DNA from: Scylla paramamosain
Taxonomy: Eukaryota > Arthropoda > Malacostraca > Decapoda > Portunidae
NCBI RefSeq assembly: GCF_035594125.1
Contig: NC_087151.1
Coordinates: 30,404,521-30,468,520, forward strand
Length of the DNA stretch: 64,000 nucleotides
Direction: 5' to 3'
Shown here: positions 28,246 through 62,421 of the stretch, piece by piece
How positions within the stretch are numbered: position 1 is the stretch's first letter
Layout of the letters: each line of letters begins with the position of its first letter
Program-made: the position numbers and the translations under genes
The notes under the pieces: model-generated
Seen by the model: only the letters and a program-made list of their open reading frames with translations
Databases searched by the model: none
What the model was told of the DNA's origin: nothing

Positions 28246-28590
28246 GGCGTTATTATTAATTTCCGACAAGTAGTGTAATCATTAGAAATGATGTGAATAG
28301 TGAGAAGAACAAAATGAGGTAAGTTATTACCACGTAGTGTGTAATGGCTTAAACTATAATAAAACCCTAACCTAACCTAACAACTGAAGTTCAGGCAACA
28401 ATACACCATTTATGTTTACCTGTGGACTTAGAAAAAGTTGAGAGCGCTGTGCATTCCCAGGCCTATTGTGGCGTTATTATTAATTTCCGACAAGTAGTGT
28501 AATCAATAGAAATGATGTGAATAGTGAGAAGAACAAAATGAGGTAGGTTATTACCACGTAGTGTGTAATGGCTTAAACTATAATAAAACC
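28246..28590. repeat. Direct repeat, two 121-bp copies
   Basis: Copies at 28246-28366 and 28470-28590 (period 224) differ at about two positions. The spacer begins with CCTAACCTAACCTAAC. The repeat lies between the divergent ANKS3 and FBXO11 genes. Confidence 0.92.
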
Positions 28591-28639
28591 GTATCTTATT
28601 CACATAAAAAAAAAGACAGATCAGTCGGAAACAGCCGTT

Positions 28640-29820
28640 CTACACATTAACAATAATTAAATTGAGTGCCACAGATATCATGGTGATCAGGGATGTGGTC
28701 AGGTCAGAAGGTGTCAAGGTCAGGTGATGTTTACCGCCTGGTGCTGCTGTTGACGATGATCCATGCGGGGTTGTCAGCTGGGCCTGCCGCTGAGGGGTGA
28801 CAGAGGTTGTACTCCGTCCTGCACACTTCTGCCTGGACACTGCACGACACAATTGGCTGGAATGAACGGGTGCTGTACGACAGGAGGCACCATCCAAGTA
28901 TGTGAGAGGGATTAATATATGATGCTGCATGCTAACACTTCCCAACTCACTATCTCCCGCCACGCCGGTCCCCACGCTACTCGGTCCAGGTGGCCATTCA
29001 ATTTAGTTATCTCTGATTCCGTTTGTGTATTCTTGGTTTATTTCACATTCTGATATAGTGCATTATTCCATCAATTTATTTACATTTTACCTGCGTAGTC
29101 ATTCTGTATCTGAATCGTGCTATTTCGGCTCCCTGGTATAGTATCTGTAGTAGTTACGTCTATTTCAGAGATTAAAGTTTATTTATAATTAAGAAAAAAA
29201 AGTACTTTCTAAAATGCATGTCTTACTTGTTATTAGTAACTTAACATCTATATTTCATCAAATGCATACAAAAGTACATTCTCTCATTTTTCGAATGTTA
29301 AGTGAGTCTGTTATAGTTGAAATGCCTTTGTTTAATTTTGAATGACATTTTTATGTTCATATTTATCTCCAGTGTTTGTGTTTGTGTATACATATTTACG
29401 TGTATTTATCTTGGAACAATACAAAAGGAAATCACTCCTTTGTTTACATCGCGTTTTCTGTTGCTCAACTGATCAATATCGTCAAGTTTTCCTTGTCTTT
29501 GAGATATACAGTACCTTCCAAAACACATACATGAAGGGTGTTAAAATACTAAGATGATTTTATCAAGTAGTGAAACAGTATGAAAGTTTTATTTTGTCGA
29601 GAGAAATGCAAACTACCCGATATGTGTAATCAAGGCTGGGTTCCAATACTATGGTGCTGCATATAAACAATGATACCAGGACGCCACACGCACCCACCAA
29701 ACATATTGGGAAAAGGTTTCACCTTATTAAAGTTTTTTCGCAGTGAATTCCATAGATTGGAGGCCCTAAATACTTTTAAAACCTTCTTTCAAAATCATCT
29801 GGTCTGCGTTCTGGCTCTCT
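28640..29820. other. Intergenic region between ANKS3 and FBXO11
   Basis: No conserved coding sequence. The 28850-28995 part is richer in GC and CpG and could hold the ANKS3 promoter or a 5' UTR exon; on the minus strand a donor-like GTGAGT occurs at 28950-28945. The rest (29000-29820) is AT-rich and unremarkable. Confidence 0.4.
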
Positions 29821-29828
29821 GAAGTAAG

Positions 29829-29920
29829 TCACGTGACCACGGACTGAGTGTCTATTGGTGACTCGAGACTCAGGCCGAACTCTGATTGGTCAATTGGGCT
29901 TCATGCTGTACGCTGATTGG
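29829..29920 (+). promoter_or_regulatory. FBXO11 promoter elements: E-box and phased CCAAT boxes
   Basis: A palindromic TCACGTGAC E-box lies at 29829-29837. It is followed by inverted CCAAT boxes (ATTGG) at 29854, 29885 and 29916, each exactly 31 bp apart, plus an extra ATTGG at 29893. Such boxes bind the trimeric factor NF-Y in other animals. They lie 140-200 bp upstream of the FBXO11 start codon. Confidence 0.6.
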
Positions 29921-30057
29921 TGGGTCTCGCTTCCGCCTGGAACAATAATACCCGCGCTACAAAATGGCTGGCTCAGTGCTGGCACAGAGCAGGGAGGGGC
30001 TGGACATGCCCTTTGTCTCAAGTTTATGAAATTTTTGACCTAACATTTAGCCCGACC

Positions 30058-51700
<21,643 letters not shown>

Positions 51701-52780
51701 CTACCGGCTGGGAGCATCACCATAATGTAAAGTTTGTATTTAGACTCTGCCTCGGATGCCCACCAGCCTTTTGGTTTATGATCAGTATTTAGAAAAGCAG
51801 GATTAGTGTCTTCATGCACTTTACTTGTAACTAAACACAAAGTATTGGAAAGTTTACATAGACTATATTACCCACCTTTGTACTGTGATTTGTCCACACC
51901 ACCCATAGCCATATAGTGGATTATATTTCTATTGCTATGAATTATCTGTGGACTTAAAAACGCTTAATGTTATGCAGTATATGAAAGCGTTCTGCACTTT
52001 CTGGAAACTCAGTGCCGTGGAAAAAAAAGAAGAGAGAAGAAAAATCTCAAGGAAGTGAATGTAGTCTGATTTTATCCTGCTTGACCTTCACAAAAGCCTT
52101 TCTTTTAATAGAGTGATGATTGATGTGTATCACATCAGATTATGACGTGATGACGTCCGTTCGTTGTCAGATATTTCCTGCACAAGGTGGAAATATTTTG
52201 TAAGTAAGGACTAGGAACAATTATTTTGTGTGGAACCATTAGAGATAAAGCTTGTTTATGCCATCATTGTGTACAATGCAGTGGTGATGGTGATTGGCAC
52301 AAAAACCAATATGGACTAAGCACAAGAGTGGTTCTCTACCTACAGGATTTCTTTGCTTACATGAGTACCAGTGATGTATATAGCTGCTGTTTGGATGTGT
52401 GAGGGTGTGTATATATGTGTTGAGTACAGAAAATCCAACCTGTTCCTTGCCTGTATCCATGAGGCATGGATCATTTTGCAATGTTATGATTGAGTACAGT
52501 TCATAATTAGATAATAAGATGTTAAGATTTTTATATAATAATCTTTGAAAAAAAATCAATATGCAGTAATTGTAGTTGTTTCTCATAATTTCCCATGTTT
52601 TTGTTTGGAAGATCTGTTGTATTATTTTGCATGTGGAGTTAAGTTGCATTTTTATAATGTATTTTTGAGCCTCTAAGGATATTTGTTGTATCAATTTTGT
52701 TAGAAATTTTATATTGCATTGGAACACTACAGATAACTGTGATTAAAACCAAAATAAAAACTTAGTGTAACTGCACACCA
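51701..52780 (+). other. FBXO11 3' UTR (shortest supported form)
   Basis: No coding sequence. An AATAAA signal at 52753-52758 would give a 3' UTR of about 1.07 kb. Later AATAAA sites near 54900 and 55774 could serve longer forms. Confidence 0.5.
52753..52758 (+). terminator. Candidate FBXO11 polyadenylation signal
   Basis: AATAAA in the context CCAAAATAAAAAC, about 1.05 kb after the stop codon. Confidence 0.5.
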
Positions 52781-55354
52781 CCTGGGAGCAGCCAGGACAA
52801 TAGAGCAGTGGCTTTCTTCTCCCCAGACAGTAAAGTTTTATGTCTCCCTGCTGGCGTAGGTAGGATATCTGTGCAGCTTTATAAAAAACAACAACAAAAA
52901 AAACAAAAAAAACATGGATTTAGATAGTGCCTTTATTTTTTCATTCAAGAGTTCGCATGTCCATCTAAAGGGTCTGAATCCATTGCTTTTCTGCAGTCCT
53001 CCCAGTGTCATCTGGCTCACAGAATGTTGCTCTACCCCAACCCAGCTCCTAATAGTTTCATCCCTAGCACCTTCATCACTCATAACCCCATTTGCTGCTG
53101 CCACCCATCACTCCTCATCTTCACCTCTCATTGCATCATCATACACTCACACTAGCATATACAGCAAACTCTCCTTTATCTATGGAAATTAACTTTTTTA
53201 AATGGTAAAAGTTAATTTCCCCAGAGATCATCCTAATGTGTCTAAGACAGGAAAGTTCCCTCCCTACTTCTCCCACCGCCTAATGATGCTACACCCAGCC
53301 TCATTCCACCCACGAGTGTGATGGCATCATGTGATGTCCAGAGTTGGTGTCAGCCACAGTAGGGTCACATATGGTCCAGTAATGTTATCCAGTATCCACC
53401 CAACTTAAACACTCAGCTGTGGCATGCCACTACTGAAAGCTCTGGGTTCACATTTGTGTCATTCAGATTACCCTGAACAATAAGACTCAGACACATGCCT
53501 TTCAAGTACATCTGCAGACCAGAAAGCATCCTGGGGAGTTTTCAGCTGCAGTTAGCAGGAATACCACACAAATAATCCCTAGACAAGACACTTGTTGAAA
53601 ACTGAGTGGCTGCCTGTGCAGGAGAGAGTATTGCACACTGGTGGTCTTGACTCGGTCCAGCAAACCTTGAGCTATGTGTGATGCAATTCCAGTTTTGCTA
53701 TTTTATTTGTTTTTGTTGATCATGAATTGTCATTATTATAAGCCAGCATCCATTAGGGTTCATTATCCCCAGGTGTACCTCAGTGTTTCCCCCTTGTGTC
53801 CCTTTCTTGTGGTTCCTCTTACATACCTCAGACTCCTCCCCTCAGCTGCCTGCAACTGTGTCCCTCCCTATGTAAGGAAGATTCCTTAGTAGTAGTAGTA
53901 ATGTTACTGTTGCTCAATGTGCCATATATGTGTTTTAGGTTTTTGTTTTTTTCTGTCCCCATATTGAGTTCAAAAGGTGTATGTCCACGCTTTTAAAGAA
54001 ATGCAAATTATATTGCAATTTAAAAATTCTTGAAGCCCAGAGAAGATACTCAGTTTTTTGTGTGTTTGGTTCAGTATGCCCGAGTGCCGTTAGTGGAGAA
54101 ATGAATCCAACTTGTCCCTGTGAACCTGTCTCCCTAGGAAGTGAAGCACCAGCTCTATGAGGGAAGTGTCCTGTTTGGAGATTTTAAAAAAGGAAGTGTG
54201 TAGTGCACAACCAGAATCTGTAATACATTCATAGTTGAAGTATTACCTTTGTGTTCAATTGTGCTTCCATGATTAAAGTAATTGGGCTCCCACTTCCTTA
54301 ATCATTGAGGAAAACATCTGACCTCATTTATGGGAGATCAAATTTGGCAATTAGTATTGTCAAGAGACTGACGCAGCTTATTTTCTCTCTTCACATTGCT
54401 ATCTCAGCATCTTTTCTCACTTTTGGACACTTCATACGCCAGTATGTGTTTGCTTACATGTTAGTTTTCTTCCGCAAGAAATGATAGGCATTCGTTTTAG
54501 AATGCACATCTTATTCATGTGTACTTAGTGTGCAGTTGTAAGACTGAGCAAATGACTGTGACAGTAAAGATGCAAAATTGAATGCTTGCACTTTAGTCTG
54601 TTGACAAAATATGTATATTTATTTCTTTTGATTGTTATTATGATGTGTTTGAAACATTTAACTGCTATGCATTTTTTAACGCAAAAAATGTGTTCCTTTG
54701 AGATTGTATATTACATTGTGTGCAACCCAAATTCAGTGCATGTTACGTATTTAGGAGCAAGTTTCAAATGATTTTGTATCTTTATCTGACACAGTTGAGT
54801 GTATCCTAAGTCTGCCTGAGTGAGTCATGCATAAGACATTGCCAGTGGTTAGGCTTAATGGAACTGGTGTAGTGTCATACTTCATCCTGAAAAAACACAC
54901 AAATAAATTTACTTATATTTTCCTGGGTATGTAGTTTGAGTTGGGAGATGTGTGTTGCATCTTGTACTCAGCTAATGATTGGTGATCAAACTAGTGTTGA
55001 TATGGTAGCTTTGTGTGGCGTCTGAGGTAATACTACGTAGTGTGTGCAAGTACTAAATTTGGACCGCAGATAATGGTCACTACAGATGTTAGTTGAGTAC
55101 AAAATGGAGTTATAATGTACCCAGGTCCCTGTTGTACCTCAGGCTGGAGTTTTGTAAGACTTCTGAGTAAAATAGTTCATAGGTAATTGGAAAAGCATGT
55201 GTTTTTTACTCTTTGATAGTGGTAAAGAGAAGTATATATTATATACAAAAAAGAGCTTGGCAAGACATCATCTATGAAGTAGAGTGCAAGCCTAGCCCAG
55301 GCCTGCATCCACCATGAGCCTCCGAGTGCGCTGGACACACCTGACGGAGGAAAG

Positions 55355-55406
55355 TGACGTCAGGGCTTTACCGAACAGTTTTAAAAGAAGGGTGAATCCT
55401 TCAGTA
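55355..55406 (+). promoter_or_regulatory. Promoter-like cluster: CRE, TATA-like box, Inr-like word
   Basis: A full palindromic cAMP-response element TGACGTCA at 55355-55362, a TTTTAAAAG at 55379-55387 and an arthropod-initiator-like TCAGTA at 55401-55406. An AATAAA follows at 55774. No convincing ORF lies between. The spacing from the TATA-like box to the initiator is slightly short, so this is tentative. Confidence 0.25.
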
Positions 55407-56406
55407 CACTGGAACTACTTACTGCTGTGATCCTGTATTGCCAACCTTGACGAAAGGAAAAAGAACACCATTTTTATTTTGTAGATGAGCAAACCAAGTG
55501 TACGTAGACATGCTTTTATTTTATTTTATTTCCTTGGCCAACGATAGATAACAATTCAGTATGTGAAAGATAGGCCTCATTCCACATATCGATGTAGTCT
55601 AGGAATTCACCACAGGAGGACAGTTATTCAGGCCAAGTACCTCATTTCCAGGACTATCTGGAAGGCCTTTACAGCAGAACTATTTCAGGGGTCCTTAGAT
55701 GGTACAGCAGCAGGGGACCGAGGGCGTCATCAAATGATGTGCACTGTATAAAGGGCCTAAACATGTATATACAAATAAAAACTCTGAATCTAAGGTTTGT
55801 TTTAAGGCTTTTGGGGATAAAAGGTTAGATGCAAGTTTTCTCCCTTTCCTGAAAGAATGAGAGGTTATTGTTCAGTTTTTTTAAAAGAAACATTAACTTT
55901 TTATTACCATGCAAGCATCACTAAAAATTAACACTTTATTCTCTCACGTGTTCTGTAGCTCTCCCCCTCACACCTTGCCAATTTATTTGTTCTCGGATTA
56001 CTTTCTCCACTAGTATCTATCTGCTTGGGTGACATCAGAAATTAAATGTATCCAGTCCAACAAATCCATCTTATATGTTGCTGCAAGCCCATCTGTATAG
56101 TACAACGAAAGCATTAGGTGTAATTAATTCACTCAACTTTTGAATCATGGGGCCTCTTCCTGGTCATACCGTTATTATCCTGTATTTTGTCAGTTACTTC
56201 TTGATTGCCTTGTAAAAGTAACACTTTTTACGCCCCAAGTCTAGATTTTCTTGGCTGCCTTTATACCTTCTATACCTAACATCAGGTCTTTTTTTGCCCA
56301 CTCTTTATTCTGGTTAATATAAACATGACTGTAATAGCCTTAGTGCTACATGGTTGTTAGTTTGGTGCTTAAGACCCATACAGTTCAATTCAATCCAGTT
56401 TACTCA

Positions 56407-56409
<3 letters not shown>

Positions 56410-56491
<82 letters not shown>
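56410..56491. repeat. (CT)n microsatellite
   Basis: 82 bp of CT in the FBXO11-how interval. Confidence 0.95.
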
Positions 56492-56494
<3 letters not shown>

Positions 56495-57348
56495 CGACGA
56501 CGCCACACGAGCAAGTTGTCACAGCACAAAAAAAAAAAAAAATAAAAAATAAATAAATAAATAAAAAAAAAATAATAATAATTCATCCTCCCGTGAACGA
56601 CGCTTATGCAGGTTTGAAGGATGCTGTGATCAAGTTTTCAACTTGATATCGCGGCGTGAGATCCTTTGGAGATTTGTGAACAGAAAGCATGGCAAAGGAA
56701 AGTACTGTGTTCATACACTACAGTTTGCAACACACACACATTCCTGTGCCTCAAAACACACGCCAGAGCTTCATACAGGCGACTAGGGAGAGGAGATTGA
56801 TGAGTCAGCCCTCTACCAGCCCGGCAGATGAAGTCTAAAAATGGTATTCAGGTTATTTCGGGAGGTGACCGCGGCGCCGTGAACACTTATGGCTCCAGTA
56901 GCTGAGTTCATCATCAAGGACAGCTCCACACTTACGCGTAAGATGTGCCATCGATGTGACACACTCCAGTTTACGGCAAAGCGGCCCACGAGTACACCGT
57001 CACGCGTCACGCCAACGTCACGCATTACACTTGCACCGGTTTCCTGTTGACACGCTGGGCCTCACATACTACAACTTATACGTACAGTGAGCTTAGGATG
57101 ACTGCACTTTTCTTCCCTGCGTCATCACGTCTATAGCTTCTCTTCTCGTCATAAATGTATATTCCAAGGAAACATAAAGCATTAATCAAGAACGAAGGGA
57201 GAATGATTGATAGATTGCAAGTTTATCAAGTATGAAACAACTATGAATATTTTTTTCCTTAACTCTTACATGTACTTTCCTTCACGTCTTATATGTGTAT
57301 TTCAACAAAACACGAATATTTAATTATGAATGAAGTGAGAGCGCCAGG

Positions 57349-57385
<37 letters not shown>

Positions 57386-58430
57386 GAGGATTGCATGAGT
57401 CAAGTAGATGCGTCACCCACGTCACAGACTGAAAGCGTACCAGCTCAAAAGATAAGAACATTTTCATTCACTATCTAGATTTGCTGCAACCGTGGAGTCA
57501 CCCCCTTGAATACTGACACAACCAATAAAACAGAAATACTTTAGTAACATTAAAATGCCACTGACTTATCTATTTGATCATCTCGTATAAGAGAATGTGC
57601 CACGCACGTTTTTTTTTGCTGAAAGTTCCATCGTTGAATATTTCATTGCGTATTAAGAGGTTGTGAGGCGGCCTAGAACAAGTAGTGATGTGTTACCCTT
57701 TCATTTTTTTTACTTCAACTTGGAGGCGAACAATATGATTTTTTTTTTTTTTTTTATCACTCCCGCTTTAATCTTCCAAGTTTTCTCAATGGCCACACTT
57801 CCTGCTGCAAATCCCATCCCGACCCTCCCCTTCACTTCCGCGCCCCGTGACCACCTTGAGCCTCAGACGAGCTGCCAATACTCGTAAATATTCACATTTG
57901 GAAATATGTTCCCGAGGACTGTGATGTTCTCTTCCCCGTCCATAACTCCCGCTTATCGCCACGCCCCACGAACGGTGAGTCAGTCAGGCGCACAGAACAA
58001 AAGCTGATAGGATTTGACGTCTTACTCCTATTAACTTCGGAACTTAAAATACCTTTGGCCGTGGTGGTTGGGCGCATGAGGCTCGGCAGGCGTGGGTGGG
58101 AGGACACCCGTTCCACTTCCAAAATACCAATGGTTTGTTAGGTTAAACGTACTAAGTCTTGCCAACATGAAAAAAAAAAAAAAAATGGAGAAGAGGACGC
58201 TTAACTATCTTTGACCTTAAATTCATTCAGCTCCTTCTGATGTTCGTAAAACTATTATTAAGAACAACATTCACGAACCATTAAACAACTCTTAAATATG
58301 TACACGTTTCAAGGGCATTTATTTTTCAGGCTGTTACAAATGTTACTTACGTATGTCCCGGCAAGACTTTGTAAACATGCGTCCCAGCACTGCACCTGGC
58401 TGCCTCTGCCTCCATGTATAATTGTTGCAA

Positions 58431-58431
58431 G

Positions 58432-58457
<26 letters not shown>
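58431..58457. repeat. (GA)n microsatellite
   Basis: Short GA run followed by purine-rich DNA. Confidence 0.9.
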
Positions 58458-58462
<5 letters not shown>

Positions 58463-60869
58463 AGGAGCAGGGGGAGAGAAATGGAGCTAGAAAAAAAAAA
58501 AAGAAAGAGGAAATAAAGAAAAGATAACGAGAGCAGATGACATAAGCCTCCTAGTTCATACTACGTGACCTGTTTCTAAAAATTTAAATATACATGAAGT
58601 AAGTGTCCACACATCTACACTCCTACAGCATTGAAAAGGCAGTGTAAAAGGTAAATACATAAAACGAATATTTGGTAGAGTTAATAAGCGTATCGAAAGT
58701 TAAAAATCACTGTCCCACAACCTGTTATTAATTGCCTAACTTCGATTTATTAGTGCTATGCAATACTTGGGAGTAAATTATGGAATTAATTTTTTTTTTG
58801 TCCCATCGATTTCTTTCCTCTAAGAGATTGTCTTGTTTCTTTTACTTACTGCCGAAATGTTACATCTTTTAGTATATTCTAACGTTATTCCATCGATACT
58901 AGTTTTCTGAACTTATTAACTCCCAAATTCTACTTACTCTTACCTCTATTCAGTCCATTTTCTTGATGCAACAGTTAACTGGTATCTTCATTCTTTCATC
59001 ACTTTCACTGGTAAACTTCAATTCTCTTCTTGTCTGTTTTTCCTCAGGCATATGACCTGAGCTGCTTCAGAAGAGTATCAAGACTCCCTGGAAACTAAAC
59101 TTTGGTTCTTCTGTTTCTTTTTGTTTAGGACGGCTTTGTAAGCAGCTTTTTTTTTTTTATTTATCTATTTTCTTGCACATTAAAATAAATAAAAATAGAT
59201 AGATGGATAGATCGATCGATACATACATACACAAAAAGACATACATAGATAAAGTAAGTAAAATTTGACTGGTTTATTGACTAATTAAACATACTGCACC
59301 AACAGGATCATATGCTGCTGGTTATACAAGATCTCCATTCATATAAGTTTTCCATCCCTATACAATCTGAATCCATATGAAATGCGTTTAATTCGAAAGT
59401 TGCTTGTGATACACCAGCTGGTCTGAGAAATAACATTAAATCTCTTTTGAGAGTGAAAGCAAGGGCGCCCCATAAACTATATGATTAGGGATGCCAGTAT
59501 ACTGTGCGTGAGGGAGAATTCAGTTCACATTAGCAAGAGTTTCAGCAGCGGTGCCTCGGAGTCTAACGCCAACGAAATATGCAGCAGGTGACATCAGTGG
59601 GTGATATAGCTGGAGACGCAGTAACTGGTTGCATGAGACGAATTGCAGAGGGATAAAGTTTAACAGGCATGGTCTTTGCCGCAAATTACGTGTTTCTGAA
59701 GAGGTGAAAAGTGAATGAAGGGTTCTTTAGTTCTGGTAAATGTTCATGTCAAAAGTGGAGGAGACAAAAAAAATATTGTAGGAAAAAAGAGGAGGATGAA
59801 GGATTGAGATATAGGTCGAAGAAAGAGGCAAATATATGGACGAGGTAAAGAGTTAAAGAGAGGGAGATGGGAAGTAAGTCTGTATGTGGAAACTTGTGAA
59901 GAGATGGAAAGTGGGAGAAAGAGCGTCAGGAAGCTGTGGAGGCGTATAAGATGAAGGTCAGCAGTTTATTGAAAAATCACTGGTGAGTACGACAATGACA
60001 GTGGCGGCAAAATTTCTGATGTTCATTGTGATGTACTGCAGCAAGGTGTGTATTTAGTAGCCTTTTTTTTTTTTTTTTTTATAAAGCGCTATATGTTCCG
60101 TTGTTGCAACGCCATAAGTAATTCAATGAAACAATCAACCAATCAGGTATTCCTTTCTTCCCTGCCATTCGTCCACACACAGTGGGCATCCTGCTTATTT
60201 CTTCCTAAGCATCTCCTCTCCACATCATCACCCATTTGAATATCATAACGGAACTAAACCTGACGAACCTTTCAAGCGTGAAATGCATGAAGTGGGAACA
60301 CCATATTAATGGAATATCATGTGGCACGTTGTTCCTACCGTGGTATGAAGAGTAGGACATCTTCCTTGGTGAAATTTGTCTTATAATTAATTTATTTTGC
60401 TATATGTTAAGCTGAGATGCCACCAGGGTGCGCCAGTCACCACTGCTATGTCCAAGTATGGCAGGGCGCTGTCTTTCTAGCAAGATACTGGTGGAAGTAA
60501 ATGTATCGCAGCAGTTTACCAGTTAAATTGTGGTGAGATACTCTCAATACATGATGTATATCGACATATAAAAGCGCATTTTGAAAAATTGTATTTTGTT
60601 ATATAACGTATAAATATGCACATATGGGCACAATTCTGTGCACATTTTCATACGAGCTGTAGCAATGGAATGTTAGCGTAGGAGGGACCCAGGGAATGTC
60701 TTTGCAGACATAAGAAAGTTTACCTTAAAATACAGGGTAGAAAATGGGGTGCCCTCCCCCGCAGGGGCGAGTGGGCTGGCCCAGGGATACAGTGCGCGTG
60801 CGCGGCAGTGGGGAGTGAGGAACCGTGGTTGGTGGTCTAGTATTGGTGTCTTGCTCCGTAGTGTCGACT

Positions 60870-60921
60870 AACCTCTTGTTTCCCTCACTCGTCTTCTCGC
60901 CTACTCACACAGACTGACACA
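60870..60921 (+). promoter_or_regulatory. Pyrimidine-rich leader or 3' splice site before how/quaking exon
   Basis: A long pyrimidine tract (CCTCTTGTTTCCCTCACTCG and on) ends in CACACAG at 60912, nine bases before the ATG. This could be an acceptor for an upstream 5' UTR exon or simply a pyrimidine-rich promoter or leader. The surrounding 60.75-62.1 kb is the most GC- and CpG-rich part of the window. Confidence 0.4.
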
Positions 60922-61042
60922 ATGGGTGACTCTAACACTACTACTAGCATTGCGGACTACCTCGCCCAGCTCTTAAAGGATAAGAAACAGCTCGCAGCCT
61001 TCCCCAGCGTATTTCTGCACGTCGAAAGACTTCTTGATGAAG
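60922..61042 (+). CDS. how: Held-out-wings/quaking STAR RNA-binding protein, first coding exon (partial gene)
   Basis: A 121-nt coding exon with donor GTAAGA, phase 1, encoding 40 residues. It reads MGDSNTTTSIADYLAQLLKD, then KKQLAAFPSVFLHVERLLDE. This is the QUA1 homodimerisation segment of STAR proteins and matches insect HOW (SIADYLAQLLKDRKQLAAFP, HVERLLDEE) more closely than vertebrate QKI. The KH/QUA2 RNA-binding region must be encoded beyond 64000. The family binds ACUAA-type sites to control splicing, stability and translation, notably in muscle, tendon and glia. The window ends inside intron 1. Confidence 0.92.
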
Positions 61043-62333
61043 GTAAGAATGGAGACTATAGTAGTGTCTGACTGTGTTTGTTGGCTGGGTAGTGATGTGG
61101 TATGGTGGGTCGGGCATGGTGTCGGTGCGGGGATGGTGTGATGTGGGCCACCCTCGGGGGACTCGTGTGTGGCGGCGCGGTGGCAGGTTTAGTATTTTCC
61201 TTAAGTTAGTACTCGTGTGAGACTCATTACCTTGAGCACCACACAGCCTGTCCTGATGCCCCGACCCTCCGTGGTGCTGAGGGAAGGCTGTAGTGGAGGG
61301 GTCGACTCCCTCATCCTTGGCGGCTGAAAATAGTGCAGCATTGTGGTGGTGGAACACTTGACGGGGCCTTGCTGCTTGCCATGACGCGGCGGCCTCTCCG
61401 CGGCGCCTCAAGACGGTGGGTTCCCTCATGCCCAGCCGCTCCTCACACCACCCGCTAACCCTCTGTTCTGTGCTGGTGTGTTGGTATGCTGGTGTGCCAC
61501 AGGTGCTGATGCTCGAGCCACACACCATCACATCAAGATGCTCCGGGATTTCAGTCTCCGCTCCAAAGTTGCTAACTAGTTTATTTTCCTGCTTGGCCAA
61601 GAGAGCTTGCATGCCGTGGTAATATTTATTGAATATATCACGTGACTGCGGATTTAATCATGTAGGGATGAATATAGTGGGTGTTTGGGTGTGCCTGGTG
61701 GCGGGGGAGCGTTTGAATGGGGACAGAGTGGGGTGTGAGAGGCGGAGTGTTCACAGGTGCAGGAGGGGTCGAGGAGGCAAGGGGCACGTCTCCTCTCCCA
61801 ACCCCCCACCTCCCTTCCACCAGCACCACCATTCGGCCTGCCTCGGCTTCAGACATACGTGCCCTCTGGTTCTTTTTGCCGCAGAGATGCTGGGTGCTCT
61901 GCGGGTCATGTGTTTTGGCCAGAATGGAGGCGCAGGGCGGGTCGGTTCCTTAAGGCGGGGTTGGCCTCCTAACTGTTGGGTTCAGTATTTCCTTTGTAAC
62001 TGGCGGCGGGGAGACTTCCCAGCGTCGTGCCCTGCCGTGGAGTTTTTTCTCTTCACGTGTTCGCTGGAGGGGGACAGCTTTTCCTGATAAAAAGAAATAG
62101 GTTTCTTTACGTTCAGGTGATGCTTCCCTCACCGCGCCACGGGACGGGCGCCTGTGTACTCTCAGCTGATGATGAGAGGTGTTTTCACTTAGGTGGGGAA
62201 GACATTTTCTCTCGCCTTGTATGTAGGAAGGGTTATTATCTTTACATTTTAGTAAGACTGCGTTTCTCTTTAAGTCTTTCAGAGAAAGCAGCTTTTGAGG
62301 GCAAGGGAAAAGTAAAAGGCTGAATAAGCCCCC

Positions 62334-62336
<3 letters not shown>

Positions 62337-62418
<82 letters not shown>
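62337..62418. repeat. (CT)n microsatellite
   Basis: 82 bp of CT in how intron 1, CT on the sense strand. Confidence 0.95.

Positions 62419-62421
<3 letters not shown>

Larger units (their letters stand above)
52781..60780. other. Intergenic sequence between FBXO11 and how/quaking
   Basis: About 8 kb in which no conserved protein or RNA gene was recognised on either strand. Visible content: a promoter-like cluster at 55355-55406, a CT tract at 56410, CpG-rich stretches near 56840-57040 and 57830-58110 (the latter with TGAGTCA-type motifs), poly(T) runs at 57350-57380 and 57738-57757, and GATA/CATA simple repeats near 59195-59250. Part of the left side may be an extended FBXO11 3' UTR. Confidence 0.5.

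Noticed and set aside
28640..28975. 111-residue minus-strand frame upstream of ANKS3
   Set aside because: No recognisable domain, and part of it is the degenerate repeat shared with the ANKS3 start region. It may be 5' UTR or promoter DNA, but I cannot support a protein.
52838..53104. 88-codon minus-strand frame beginning MAAANGVMSDEGARDE, just after FBXO11
   Set aside because: Low-complexity end, no recognised domain, and it overlaps the poly(A) region of FBXO11.
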